Made by a program: the position numbers and the translations under genes
In this document: piece by piece, positions 47,518 through 57,192 of the stretch
How positions within the stretch are numbered: the first letter of the stretch is position 1
Layout: each line of letters begins with the position of its first letter
Source: Aureimonas populi
Lineage (GTDB): Bacteria > Pseudomonadota > Alphaproteobacteria > Rhizobiales > Rhizobiaceae
Length of the DNA stretch: 64,000 bases
Reading direction: 5' to 3'
Assembly (NCBI RefSeq): GCF_017815515.1
Contig: NZ_CP072611.1
Location: forward strand, 2,790,001-2,854,000
Notes under the pieces: generated by a model
Seen by the model: the letters and a program-made list of their open reading frames with translations, nothing else
Told to the model about the DNA's origin: nothing
Database searches by the model: none

Positions 47518-49620
47518 ATGCGTCCGTCCGTTCTCGATCCGCTCTTTGCCTCCGCCTCCAGCCTGCCCGGCGTCGGGCCGAAGGTCTGTGCGCTTCTCGA
47601 TACTCTGCTGGTTCCGGCCGGCTCGGATGCGGGCCCGCGCGTGCGCGATCTCCTGTTCCATCTTCCGAGCGGGCTGGTGGACCGCCGGCGGCGCGAGGAG
47701 ATCGCCACCGCGCCCGAAGGCGTGCTGGCGACGCTGAAGTTGCGCATCGACAGGCACCAGCCCGGCGCCACGAAGTCGCAGCCGGCGCGCGTCTTCGCCC
47801 GTGACGAGACGGGCGAGATCGCCCTCACCTATTTCCGGGCACAATCCGCATGGCTGGAGAAGCTTCTGCCGGTGGGCGAAACCATGATCGTCTCCGGCCG
47901 GGTCGAATGGTTCAACGGCCGCCCGCAAATGGTCCATCCCGAGTTCGTCGCATCCGAGGCGGAAGCCGAGGGCATGACGCTGGTCGAGCCGGTCTATCCT
48001 ATGACCGCCGGCTTGTCCGCCAAGGTGTTGCGCAAGGCTGTTCATGCATCGCTCGAACGAATGTCGCCCTTGGCTGAATGGTCCGACCCAGACGTCGTTC
48101 GCCGCCACGGCTTCCCGGCCTTCGACAAGGCGCTGCGTGCCCTACACGATCCGCAGGATCCGCTCGACCTCGACGTGAACAATCCAGCCTATCGCCGTCT
48201 GGCCTATGACGAATTCCTTGCCAGCCAGCTCGCGCTCGCTCTCTCGCGCCAGCGGATGAAGCGCGCCCGGGGCCGCTCCTTGTCCGGTGACGGCGCGGCC
48301 CGTTCCGCCGTGCAGGCCACCCTGCCGTTCGAGCTGACCGAGGGCCAGAGGCAGGCCATAAATGAAATCCTGAACGACATGGCGCAGGAGGACCGGATGC
48401 TGCGCCTCCTTCAAGGGGACGTGGGTGCAGGCAAGACCGTCGTCGCCCTCATGGCGATGGCGGCGGCGAAGGAGGCGGGAGCGCAATCCGCGCTTCTCGC
48501 GCCGACGGAGATTCTGGCGCGCCAGCATTACGCGGGGCTGGCGCGCTGGTGCGAGGCAGCCGGCCTTTCCATCGCGCTCCTGACGGGGCGCGACAATGGC
48601 AAGGCCCGCGCGGAGAAGCTGCGGCGGATCGCCGGGGGTGAGGTCGATATTGTCGTCGGCACCCACGCCTTGTTCCAGGAGGATGTCGAGTATCACGACC
48701 TTGGCCTCGTGGTCGTGGACGAGCAGCACCGGTTCGGCGTCCACCAGCGCCTCAGCCTCACCCGCAAGGGCCGCGCGCCGGACCTGCTCGTCATGACGGC
48801 GACCCCCATTCCCCGCACGCTGGTGCTCGCTGCTTTCGGCGACATGGACGTGTCCCGCCTCACGGGCAAGCCGGCCGGCCGAAAGCCCATCGCCACGGTC
48901 GCCGTTCCGATGGAGCGGATCGGCGAGGTGGTGGAGCGGGCGCGCAAGGCCATCGAGGCCGGCGAAAAGCTCTATTGGGTTTGCCCTCTCGTGGAGGAAT
49001 CGGAGAAGAGCGACTTGACCGCCGCGCAGGAGCGCCATGACCACCTGCGGCAGGTGCTGGGCGATGTGGTCGGCCTCGTCCACGGCCGGATGAGCGGCGA
49101 GGAGAAGGATGCCGCGATGGCCGACTTCAAGTCCGGCCGCACGCGCCTCGTCGTCGCCACCACCGTCATCGAGGTCGGTGTGGACGTGCCGGACGCCTCC
49201 ATCATCGTTATCGAGCACGCCGAACGCTTCGGCCTGTCGCAACTGCACCAGTTGCGCGGGCGCGTGGGGCGCGGCGACAGGCCATCCTCCTGCGTGCTGC
49301 TCTATCGCAGCCCGCTGGGGGAAACAGCGAAGGCGCGGCTGGCCGTGATCCGCGAAAGCGAGGACGGGTTCCGCATCGCCGAGGAGGATCTGAATCTTCG
49401 CGGCGAAGGCGACCTTCTGGGGACGCGCCAGTCGGGTCTCAGAAGCTTCCGCATCGCGAAGCTGGAGGAGCACGGAGACCTGATGGAGATCGCGCGTGAC
49501 GACGCGCGCCTTGTCCTGACTCGTGACCCCGAGCTGAAGAGCGAGCGCGGCGAGGCGCTGCGCACGCTCCTCTATCTCTTCGGCAAGGACGAGGCGGTCC
49601 GCCTCCTGCGCGCCGGATGA
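47518..49620 (+). CDS. recG: ATP-dependent DNA helicase RecG
   Basis: RecG regresses stalled forks and resolves R-loops. The 700-residue protein has the wedge domain (TLKLRIDRHQPGATKSQPAR and QMVHPEFVASEAEA) and the SF2 motor: LLQGDVGAGKTVVALMAMAA (Walker A, about 299-318), LVVVDEQHRFGVHQRLSLT (about 399-417), VMTATPIPRTLVLAAFGDMD and the C-terminal VERFGLSQLHQLRGRVGRGD-type motif VI. The start at 47518 (MRPSVLDPLF) is preferred over 47470. It converges with glmS, whose stop is two bases away. Confidence 0.97.
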   Translation: MRPSVLDPLFASASSLPGVGPKVCALLDTLLVPAGSDAGPRVRDLLFHLPSGLVDRRRREEIATAPEGVLATLKLRIDRHQPGATKSQPARVFARDETGEIALTYFRAQSAWLEKLLPVGETMIVSGRVEWFNGRPQMVHPEFVASEAEAEGMTLVEPVYPMTAGLSAKVLRKAVHASLERMSPLAEWSDPDVVRRHGFPAFDKALRALHDPQDPLDLDVNNPAYRRLAYDEFLASQLALALSRQRMKRARGRSLSGDGAARSAVQATLPFELTEGQRQAINEILNDMAQEDRMLRLLQGDVGAGKTVVALMAMAAAKEAGAQSALLAPTEILARQHYAGLARWCEAAGLSIALLTGRDNGKARAEKLRRIAGGEVDIVVGTHALFQEDVEYHDLGLVVVDEQHRFGVHQRLSLTRKGRAPDLLVMTATPIPRTLVLAAFGDMDVSRLTGKPAGRKPIATVAVPMERIGEVVERARKAIEAGEKLYWVCPLVEESEKSDLTAAQERHDHLRQVLGDVVGLVHGRMSGEEKDAAMADFKSGRTRLVVATTVIEVGVDVPDASIIVIEHAERFGLSQLHQLRGRVGRGDRPSSCVLLYRSPLGETAKARLAVIRESEDGFRIAEEDLNLRGEGDLLGTRQSGLRSFRIAKLEEHGDLMEIARDDARLVLTRDPELKSERGEALRTLLYLFGKDEAVRLLRAG

Positions 49621-49621
49621 G

Positions 49622-51448
49622 CTACTCGACCGTGACGGACTTGGCCAGATTGCGCGGCTGATCGACATCCGTGCCCATGTGGACGGCGGTGTGGTAGGCC
49701 AGCAGCTGCAGCGGCACCGAGTAGACGATGGGCGTCAGGATCTCGGGCATGTTCGGCAGGACGATCGTCTCGGCCGCATCCACGGCACCGGAGGCCGCGC
49801 CCTTCTCGTCGGTGATCAGGATGATCTTGCCGCCGCGCGCGGCGACCTCCTGCATGTTGGACACCGTCTTCTCGAAAACGCGGTCATGGGGCGCGATGAC
49901 GACGACCGGCATCGTCTCGTCGATCAAGGCTATCGGCCCATGTTTCAGCTCGCCTGCCGCGTAACCCTCCGCATGGATGTAGCTGATTTCCTTCAGCTTG
50001 AGCGCGCCTTCCATCGCCAGAGGGTAGGAGAAGCCCCGGCCGAGGAACAGCGCATGGCGATGGTTCGCCATATCGTGCGCGAGTTCCTCGATGCGCTCCT
50101 CCAGATGCAGCGCGGCGTTGATCATTCGCGGTGCCTCGGCCAACGCGCCGGTCAGTTCCAGCTCCTCCTCCGCCGAAACGGCGCCCCGGTCGACCCCCGC
50201 GCGCACCGACAGGGCCGCGAGCGCCGTGAGCTGGCAGGTGAAGGCCTTGGTGGAGGCTACGCCGATCTCCGGCCCTGCCAGCGTCGGTAAGAGGAGATCG
50301 CTTTCGCGCGCGATGGTGGATTCGGGCACGTTGACGATGGAGGCGGTCTTCAGCCCCTGCGCCTTGGCGTAGCGCAGCGAGGCGAGCGTGTCGGCCGTCT
50401 CGCCGGATTGTGAGACGAACAGCGCGAGATCGACATCGCCCAGCGGGCTCTCGCGATAGCGGAACTCGGAAGCCACATCGAGGTCGCAGGCGATGCGCGC
50501 ATAGCGCTCGAAATAGTAGCGCCCCACCGTGCCCGCGTAGAAACCTGTGCCGCAGGCCGAGATCGCCATGCGGCGCACGGAGGAGAAGTCGAGCGGCTGG
50601 CCTTGGGGAATCTTCGTGCGCCCGGTCGTCATGTCCACGAAGGCGCCGAGCGTATGGCCCACCACCTCGGGCTGCTCGTAGATCTCCTTCTGCATGAAGT
50701 GGCGGTGGTTGCCCTTGTCCACGTAGAAGGCCTTGCCGACCGCCTGGCGCAGTGGGCGCACCACTTCGTTGCCGTCAAAATCGTAGATCGCCGCCCGGCC
50801 GTGATCGAGGATCACGCTATCGCCGTCCTCCAGATAGCGCACGGCGTCGGTGAAGGGCGAAAGGGCGATGGCGTCGGAGCCGAGGAACATCTCGTCCTTG
50901 CCCTCCCCGACGGCCAGCGGGCTGCCCTTGCGCGCGCCGATCAGCAGTCCCTCCTCGTCCTTGAAGAGGAAAGCGAGGGAAAACGCCCCCTCCAGCCGCT
51001 TCAGGGTCGCCGCCACGGCCTCGCGCGGCGCGGCGCCGCGGTCCATCTCGCGCGTTACATGGACCGCGACGGTCTCGGTATCCGTATCGCTCTCGAAGGC
51101 GTAGCCCTCGGCCGAAAGTTCGGCGCGCAGCTCCCGGAAGTTCTCGATGATGCCGTTGTGAACGACTGCCACCCGTGCTGTCGCATGGGGGTGGGCGTTG
51201 CGCGTGGTCGGCGCGCCATGCGTGGCCCAGCGGGTGTGACCGATGCCGATGGTGCCCGGCAAGGGGTTCTCGGCCAGATGCCGTTCCAGATTGGCCAGCT
51301 TGCCCTCGGCACGGCGGCGGCCAAGCGCACCGCCCTCCAGTGTCGCGATGCCGGCGGAATCGTAGCCGCGATATTCAAGCCGCTTCAACGCATCGACGAG
51401 CCTGGAAGAAACCGGCTCGCGGCTGATGATTCCGATGATTCCGCACAT
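49622..51448 (-). CDS. glmS: Glutamine-fructose-6-phosphate aminotransferase
   Basis: GlmS makes glucosamine-6-phosphate for cell-wall synthesis. The 608-residue protein begins MCGIIGIISREPVSSRLV with Cys2 as nucleophile of the glutaminase domain, and shows GIGHTRWATHGAPTTRNAHP (about 71-90) and ESDTDTETVAVHVT. Two SIS domains follow (DVDLALFVSQSGETADTLAS with SQSGETADT near 345-353; LGRGFSYPLAMEGALKLKEI). The Met at 51448 fits the family; the longer frame adds residues that would block the Cys2. It is downstream of glmU with a 128-base gap. Confidence 0.97.
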   Translation of the reverse strand: MCGIIGIISREPVSSRLVDALKRLEYRGYDSAGIATLEGGALGRRRAEGKLANLERHLAENPLPGTIGIGHTRWATHGAPTTRNAHPHATARVAVVHNGIIENFRELRAELSAEGYAFESDTDTETVAVHVTREMDRGAAPREAVAATLKRLEGAFSLAFLFKDEEGLLIGARKGSPLAVGEGKDEMFLGSDAIALSPFTDAVRYLEDGDSVILDHGRAAIYDFDGNEVVRPLRQAVGKAFYVDKGNHRHFMQKEIYEQPEVVGHTLGAFVDMTTGRTKIPQGQPLDFSSVRRMAISACGTGFYAGTVGRYYFERYARIACDLDVASEFRYRESPLGDVDLALFVSQSGETADTLASLRYAKAQGLKTASIVNVPESTIARESDLLLPTLAGPEIGVASTKAFTCQLTALAALSVRAGVDRGAVSAEEELELTGALAEAPRMINAALHLEERIEELAHDMANHRHALFLGRGFSYPLAMEGALKLKEISYIHAEGYAAGELKHGPIALIDETMPVVVIAPHDRVFEKTVSNMQEVAARGGKIILITDEKGAASGAVDAAETIVLPNMPEILTPIVYSVPLQLLAYHTAVHMGTDVDQPRNLAKSVTVE

Positions 51449-51576
51449 GGAGGTAGCCCCGGCAATAAAGTGCAAAGTCCGCCGCTCGGGCGGACGACCG
51501 GCACGCTTAGAGCATGAAAGCCCTGAGCGCCGATCATAGATTTTGATGACGAAAGATTACGCGCGCGTTGAGCCGG

Positions 51577-52932
51577 TCAGGAAGGCTTCGCCCTCTTCGC
51601 CGCCGCGTTCCGCTCGCGGATCATCTTCCCTCGGCCCTCCTTCGTCACCTGCCGTCCGCGCCCGATGGCGAGCGCGTCGCCGGGCACGTCCTCTGTGAGG
51701 ACGCTGCCCGAGGCGACATAGGCTCCGTTCCCGATGGCGATCGGCGCGACGAGGGAGGAGTTCGACCCGACGAAGACATCTTCGCCGATCTCGGTACGGT
51801 GTTTCAGCGCGCCGTCGTAATTGCAGGTGATGGTTCCCGCCCCGATATTGGCGCGGGCCCCCACATGCGCGTCGCCGATATAGGTGAGGTGGTTCACCTT
51901 CGCCTCTTCCTCGATAACAGCGTTCTTGGTCTCGCAGAAATTCCCGACCTTCGAGCCGGTGCCCAGCACCGTGCCCGGCCGCAGCCGCGCGAAGGGGCCG
52001 ACGGAAACCTTCCCGCCTACCTCAGCGCCTTCCAGATGCGAGAAGGCGTGGATCGTCGCCCCCCCGGCCACATGCACGCCGGGTCCGAAGACGACGTTCG
52101 GCTCCACCATCACGTCGGGTTCGAGAACCGTGTCGTGCGAAAGGAAGACGCTTTGCGGCGCGATCATCGTGACGCCGGACAGCATCATTTCGCGCCGCCG
52201 CCTCTCCTGCCAGAGCGCTTCGACGGCCGAGAGCTCCAGCCGTGTGTTGACCCCCAGAAGCTCATCCTCGCTTGCCTCCACCGCCCGCACCGCAAGGCCG
52301 GCCTCCCGCGCCTTCTCCACGATGTCGGTCAGGTAGAATTCGCCCTTGGCGTTGTCGTTGCCGATCTGGTCCAGAAGCGCCAGCGCACGGGCGCCCTGCA
52401 ATGCCATCACCCCGCCATTGCAGAACTCGACCGCACGCTCCTCCGCGCTGGCGTCCTTCTCCTCGCGGATCGCGATCAGAGCGCCGTTCTCGACGAGCAG
52501 GCGCCCGTAGCCTGCAGGGCTCTTCGTGCGAAAGCCCACGACGCAGACCGCCGCCCCGTTCGCCAGTTCGGCGCGCGCGCGCCGCAAGGTCTCGGCCGTG
52601 AGAAGCGGGGTGTCGCCGAACAGCACCAGCACGTCGTCGAACCCGCGCTCCAGCGCGTGCCGCGCAGCCAGGACGGCATGGGCGGTGCCGAGGCGCTCGG
52701 CCTGCAGGTGAACGGAGACGGAGGGCGAGCGCGCCCGCACGGCTTGCTCCACCGCCTGCGCCTCACGCCCTGTCACTAGCGCGATGTGGGAGGAGCCGGC
52801 GGCCCGGGCAGCCTCCGCCGCATGGCAGACGAGCGGCAATCCTGCCACTTCGTGCAGAACCTTGGCGCGGGAGGACTTCATGCGCGTGCCCTCACCGGCG
52901 GCGAGAACGATAGACAGGCAGGTGCGCGTCAT
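51577..52932 (-). CDS. glmU: Bifunctional UDP-N-acetylglucosamine pyrophosphorylase / glucosamine-1-phosphate acetyltransferase
   Basis: GlmU makes UDP-GlcNAc from glucosamine-1-phosphate. The 451-residue enzyme has the uridyltransferase start [20 protein letters not shown] (GxGxRM), [20 protein letters not shown] and [20 protein letters not shown], then the left-handed beta-helix acetyltransferase with hexapeptide repeats ([40 protein letters not shown] blocks and [20 protein letters not shown]). The Met at 52932 is the family start. It is the gene upstream of glmS on the same strand. Confidence 0.97.
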   Translation of the reverse strand: MTRTCLSIVLAAGEGTRMKSSRAKVLHEVAGLPLVCHAAEAARAAGSSHIALVTGREAQAVEQAVRARSPSVSVHLQAERLGTAHAVLAARHALERGFDDVLVLFGDTPLLTAETLRRARAELANGAAVCVVGFRTKSPAGYGRLLVENGALIAIREEKDASAEERAVEFCNGGVMALQGARALALLDQIGNDNAKGEFYLTDIVEKAREAGLAVRAVEASEDELLGVNTRLELSAVEALWQERRRREMMLSGVTMIAPQSVFLSHDTVLEPDVMVEPNVVFGPGVHVAGGATIHAFSHLEGAEVGGKVSVGPFARLRPGTVLGTGSKVGNFCETKNAVIEEEAKVNHLTYIGDAHVGARANIGAGTITCNYDGALKHRTEIGEDVFVGSNSSLVAPIAIGNGAYVASGSVLTEDVPGDALAIGRGRQVTKEGRGKMIRERNAAAKRAKPS

Positions 52933-52959
52933 CAGATGCGGTCCGTTGTTCAAAATCTG

Positions 52960-53700
52960 TCAGCCGATGGCCTGGAAGGCCGGAAAGGTTTCCAGAAGCC
53001 AGAAGGAGAAGGTCTGGATTCCGCCCGTCAGGAAGAGGATGCCTGTGACGACGAGAAGGCCGCCCATCGCCTTCTCCACCGTGCCGAAATGCGCACGCAG
53101 GCGGGACGCGCCTCTCAGGAAGGCGCCGGAAAAGGCGGCGGCCAGAATGAACGGAACGCCGAGGCCGGCCGAATAGAAGGCCAGCATCGTAGCGCCCTCG
53201 CCCACCGTCTGTTGCGTGCCGGCAAGGCCGAGAATCGCGCCGAGGACGGGGCCGATACAGGGTGTCCAGCCGAAGGCGAAGGCCAGGCCCATGAGATAGG
53301 CGCCCAGCAGGCTGCGCGGCCTGTCCGGCGCGGTGAAGCGGAATTCGCGCGCCAGGAACGGCAGGCGGAAGAGCCCGAGGAAGCTCAGCCCCATGACGAT
53401 GATGCCGAGCCCTGCGACGACACCCAGCCAATGCATGTTCTGCCGAAGCACCTGCCCGATCGTGGAAGCGCCCGCCCCCAGCGCGACGAACACGGTGGAG
53501 AAGCCCAGAACGAAGATCATCGCCGTGGCGACCACCCGCGTGTAACCGGCAGACGGCATGGCACGCCCGGCGCGCAGTTCATCGGCCGAAACGCCGGCCA
53601 TGTAGCAGAGATAGGGCGGGACCAGCGGCAGGACGCAGGGCGACAGAAAGGACAGCGCCCCGGCGAAGACCGCCGTCGGATAGGAGAGTTCGGAGATCAA
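52960..53700 (-). CDS. ccdA: CcdA-type cytochrome c biogenesis / thiol transporter protein
   Basis: CcdA passes electrons from cytoplasmic thioredoxin to periplasmic oxidoreductases for heme attachment. The 246-residue protein has six or seven hydrophobic segments and the two conserved Cys: SPCVLPLVPPYLCYMAGVSA (about 20-39) and AFGWTPCIGPVLGAILGLAG (about 136-155). This is the short DsbD-like transmembrane core. It is between glmU and tRNA-Lys; its partners are elsewhere. Confidence 0.92.
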   Translation of the reverse strand: MISELSYPTAVFAGALSFLSPCVLPLVPPYLCYMAGVSADELRAGRAMPSAGYTRVVATAMIFVLGFSTVFVALGAGASTIGQVLRQNMHWLGVVAGLGIIVMGLSFLGLFRLPFLAREFRFTAPDRPRSLLGAYLMGLAFAFGWTPCIGPVLGAILGLAGTQQTVGEGATMLAFYSAGLGVPFILAAAFSGAFLRGASRLRAHFGTVEKAMGGLLVVTGILFLTGGIQTFSFWLLETFPAFQAIG

Positions 53701-53857
53701 TTCGCCGTCCTTTCCGATCGCGGCCCACCATCGCCGCCCTTCTATCGCGCGGCTTGGCCGACCGCAAATGCGCTCGCGCCCCTCTCCGGATTGACCCCGC
53801 GCGGCCCGGACAATATGGTCCGCCGGAATCGCCCGGGGCTCGACGCACCGCTGCGAT

Positions 53858-53933
<76 letters not shown>

Positions 53934-54057
53934 ATGATCCGGGGCCTGAAATGCGCTTGCGTCCGACCGTGCAGGCGATTTCATCGGGCTATTAACCTTC
54001 GCATAAGCCAGGCATGATGTCCTGCGACGATGGTCGTTGGGCGGAGGCAGGGGTGCG

Positions 54058-57000
54058 ATGCGGTTTCGTGATCTGGCCGCGACGACCTCTATTCTCACTC
54101 TTCTGGCGTCGATGACGCCGGCAAGCGCCGCCGAGCCCTTCGCGATGCTGCCGGAGGATGTGGAACAGGCGAACGGGCCGTTCCAGATGCAGGCTTCCGA
54201 TCTCGTCTATTCCGGCTCCGAGCGTGCCGATGGCGCCGAGATCACGCGCAACACCGGCGAAAGCGTGACCTTCACGGACGATGCCTCGGCGGCCGACGCG
54301 CGGATCGTCGTCAACGATGGCGGCTCCGCGCGCTTCGCGGGACGGGCCGCCGGCGAAAACGCAGTGCTGACCAACAATGCGCAGACCTCCTTCGAGGACG
54401 CATCGAACGCGGGCTCCGCGCGAATCGTCAACAACGGCTCGGGCGACCTCAGTTTTGCCGGGCAGGCCAGCGCAGGCGGCGCCGAGATCGAGAACAACGG
54501 AGCACTCCGCTTCTCCGATAGGAGTAGCGCAGGCACGGCCGGCCTTATCAACAATGAATCCGGCACGGTCGTCTTCACGGACGAGGCCGGCGGCGGCGAT
54601 GGCGGCCTCCTGAACAATAGCGGTGCGGTGCGGTTCGAGGCGCGCGCGCAGGCCGGAAGCCGCTTCATCGCCAACAACGAAACCGGGCAAGTCACCTTCG
54701 CCGACGAGAGCGGCGCCGGCGCGGCCGTCATCGCCAATAGCGGCGGCGTGGACTTCACCGGGCAGGCCTCGCTTGGCGAAGGCCAGATCGTCGGCAATGC
54801 CGGCTCGAGCGTCCGCTTCACCGACGATTCATCGGCGGGGGCGGGCCGGATCGCACATGCGGGACAACTGACGTTCGACGGCCGCTCGACGGCCGCGACC
54901 GCCCTGATCGAGACGCAGACGGGCGGCGCCACCTATTTCGCTCAAGAGGCCTCCGGCGGCCTCGCCGAAATGCGCCTCCAGGACGATGCCGTTCTCGATT
55001 TCTCCGCCCTGACGAGCGGCGCGACGAGCGTCGGCTCCCTCCTCGGCACGGGGAGGGTCTTTCTCGGCGGTCTTGCGCTCACCGTCGGCGGCAACGGGCT
55101 GATGACCACCGTCGGCGGCCTTGCGGACGGTGGCGTTGCGGGCGGAACCGGCGGGTCGTTGGTCAAGGTCGGGGACCAGATCCTGCGGCTGGAGGGCGAG
55201 AACAGCTATACGGGCCCGACCCGTGTCGCCGCCGGAACCCTTCAGGCGGCTTCCGCGAACGCGTTCGCCCCCCTCTCGGCCGTCACCGTCGCCTCCGGCG
55301 CGCTCCTCGACGTCGCCGGCTTCGACCAAACGATCGGCTCGCTGGCCGGCGAGGGCGCGGTCGATCTGGCGTCGAACACCCTGACACTGGGCGGCGATGG
55401 ACGCTCGAGCGAATTTGCCGGCACCTTCGCCGGCGCGGGTGGCTTCGCCAAGGTCGGAGGCGGTGTCTTCCGCGTGACGGGCGCCAGCGCGATCTTCGGT
55501 CCCAGCAGCGTTCAGGACGGCACGCTCCTCCTCGACGGCGGGCTGTCTCTCGCCCCAATCGCGGTGTTCGGCACCGGCACGATCGCGGGGGCGGGCCGGG
55601 CCGGCTCCCTCACGGTCGCGGATGGCGGAACCCTTCTTGCTGACGGGCCTTCGCTGAGCATCGCTGGCAATCTGACGCTTGGCGCCGGGGCGCTTCACAG
55701 CGTGGTCCTGTCGGATACGCTCGCGCCGCTGGCCGTCGATGGAGCTGTCCTCATCGAGGACGCAAGCCGCCTTCGCATCCTCGCCGCGCAGTCCTTCGAG
55801 GCGTTTCGCGCCTACACGCTCGTCGAGGCGGCGGGCGGCCTGACGGGCCAGTATGGCGCGGTGGAATCCGACTTCGCCTTTCTCGCGCCTGAACTCTCCT
55901 ACGATGCGAACCGCGTGCTGATCGCACTGGAGCGCAACGAGGTGCCCTTCTCGGAAGCCGTGGGCACGCCCAATGGACGCGGGGTCGCGGGCGTTCTCGA
56001 CAGGCCGGCTCCCGGCACGCCGCTCTACGACGCGCTGGTTCGGCTGGATCGCTCCGGCGCGGCCGCAGCCTTCGATTGGCTCTCCGGCGAGGTGCACGCC
56101 TCGATCGGGACCGGCCTGATCGAGGATACGCGGCACATTCGGAAGGCGGCGGACGAGCGGCTTCGTGCGGCTCGTTCCATGCCCGAGATCGCTTTCGCCA
56201 CCTCCGGGCCGGATCGAGGCGCCGCGCGGGCCGTCGGCGGCGCAGGCGCGTGGATGTCCGGCTTCGGCTCCTGGGGCGAGAGTGATGGAGACGGCAAGGC
56301 CGCCTCGCTCGCCCGCGATACGGCCGGGCTCCTTCTTGGCGCGGACGCCTTGATCGCGGATATGGCGCGCGTCGGCCTTTTGGCCGGTTACAGCCGCTCG
56401 GCCTACGATCTGGACGAGCGCGCCTCCTCGGCGGATGTCGAAAGTGTCCATGTCGGCGCCTATGCCGGCACGCAGCTCGCCGGCTTCAACCTGCGGGGCG
56501 GCGCGGCCTATGGCTGGCACGAGATCGAGGCAGCCCGCTCGGTCGCCTTCGCGCACTTTACCGATACGCTTTTTGCCGACTACGGCGCCCGGACGGCCCA
56601 GCTCTTCGGAGAACTGGGCTATGGGCTGGCGCTGGGGGCGGCGGAGATCGAGCCCTTCGCCGGCCTTGCCTATGTGCACCTGGATATGGATGGCTGGGCT
56701 GAAAGCGGCGGCGCAGCGGCCCTCGCCGCGCCGGGCGCGCGGCACGATGCAACCCTGTCGACCCTTGGCCTGCGCGCCTCGTCGCGCATGTTCGTCGGCG
56801 GCCTCGATGTCACGACGAAGGGTATGCTGGGATGGCGGCGTGTCCTTGCCGGCGAGGCACTCACGGCGCGTCCCGCCTTCGCCGGCAGCGATGCCTTTAT
56901 CGTATCCGGCGTTCCCGTCTCCAGGAATTCCGCTGTCGTCGAACTGGGCCTGGATGTCGGCTTGTCGCCGAATGCGGAGCTCAGCCTCAACTATATCGGG

Positions 57001-57060
57001 CAGTTCGGCAGCGGTTCCACCGACAACGGCATCAACGCCGGCTTCTCCTATCGTTTCTGA
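54058..57060 (+). CDS. Autotransporter adhesin-like protein with N-terminal short repeats
   Basis: The 1000-residue protein begins with a signal peptide (LAATTSILTLLASMTPASAA). Residues about 60-310 hold about ten imperfect repeats of 22-25 residues built on xFxDxSSAGxAxIxNN, for example ALRFSDRSSAGTAGLINNES. Residues about 360-540 contain PATR-like passenger blocks (GDQILRLEGENSYTGPTRVA, AGTLQAASANAFAPLSAVTV). The last 290 residues form a beta-barrel translocator (GSWGESDGDGKAASLARD...) ending GINAGFSYRF with the aromatic C-terminus required for outer-membrane insertion. It is probably a surface adhesin; no protease motif is seen. The Met at 54058 is the signal peptide start. Confidence 0.9.
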   Translation: MRFRDLAATTSILTLLASMTPASAAEPFAMLPEDVEQANGPFQMQASDLVYSGSERADGAEITRNTGESVTFTDDASAADARIVVNDGGSARFAGRAAGENAVLTNNAQTSFEDASNAGSARIVNNGSGDLSFAGQASAGGAEIENNGALRFSDRSSAGTAGLINNESGTVVFTDEAGGGDGGLLNNSGAVRFEARAQAGSRFIANNETGQVTFADESGAGAAVIANSGGVDFTGQASLGEGQIVGNAGSSVRFTDDSSAGAGRIAHAGQLTFDGRSTAATALIETQTGGATYFAQEASGGLAEMRLQDDAVLDFSALTSGATSVGSLLGTGRVFLGGLALTVGGNGLMTTVGGLADGGVAGGTGGSLVKVGDQILRLEGENSYTGPTRVAAGTLQAASANAFAPLSAVTVASGALLDVAGFDQTIGSLAGEGAVDLASNTLTLGGDGRSSEFAGTFAGAGGFAKVGGGVFRVTGASAIFGPSSVQDGTLLLDGGLSLAPIAVFGTGTIAGAGRAGSLTVADGGTLLADGPSLSIAGNLTLGAGALHSVVLSDTLAPLAVDGAVLIEDASRLRILAAQSFEAFRAYTLVEAAGGLTGQYGAVESDFAFLAPELSYDANRVLIALERNEVPFSEAVGTPNGRGVAGVLDRPAPGTPLYDALVRLDRSGAAAAFDWLSGEVHASIGTGLIEDTRHIRKAADERLRAARSMPEIAFATSGPDRGAARAVGGAGAWMSGFGSWGESDGDGKAASLARDTAGLLLGADALIADMARVGLLAGYSRSAYDLDERASSADVESVHVGAYAGTQLAGFNLRGGAAYGWHEIEAARSVAFAHFTDTLFADYGARTAQLFGELGYGLALGAAEIEPFAGLAYVHLDMDGWAESGGAAALAAPGARHDATLSTLGLRASSRMFVGGLDVTTKGMLGWRRVLAGEALTARPAFAGSDAFIVSGVPVSRNSAVVELGLDVGLSPNAELSLNYIGQFGSGSTDNGINAGFSYRF

Positions 57061-57192
57061 TCCCGCAGCCCGTCCGTTCTCGCATGTCTTGCCGGGGCGT
57101 CGGTGGATTTCGGGCCGATAAGCGCCTTGGCCCCGGATCGCTTGCGGCAGTGGTGCGTTCAAACCACGTTGGAAATACGGAAAGAGCCCCAG

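Noticed and set aside
51449..51576. glmS ribozyme upstream of glmS
   Set aside because: The 128-base gap is too short and has no glmS ribozyme core; such ribozymes are typical of Firmicutes.
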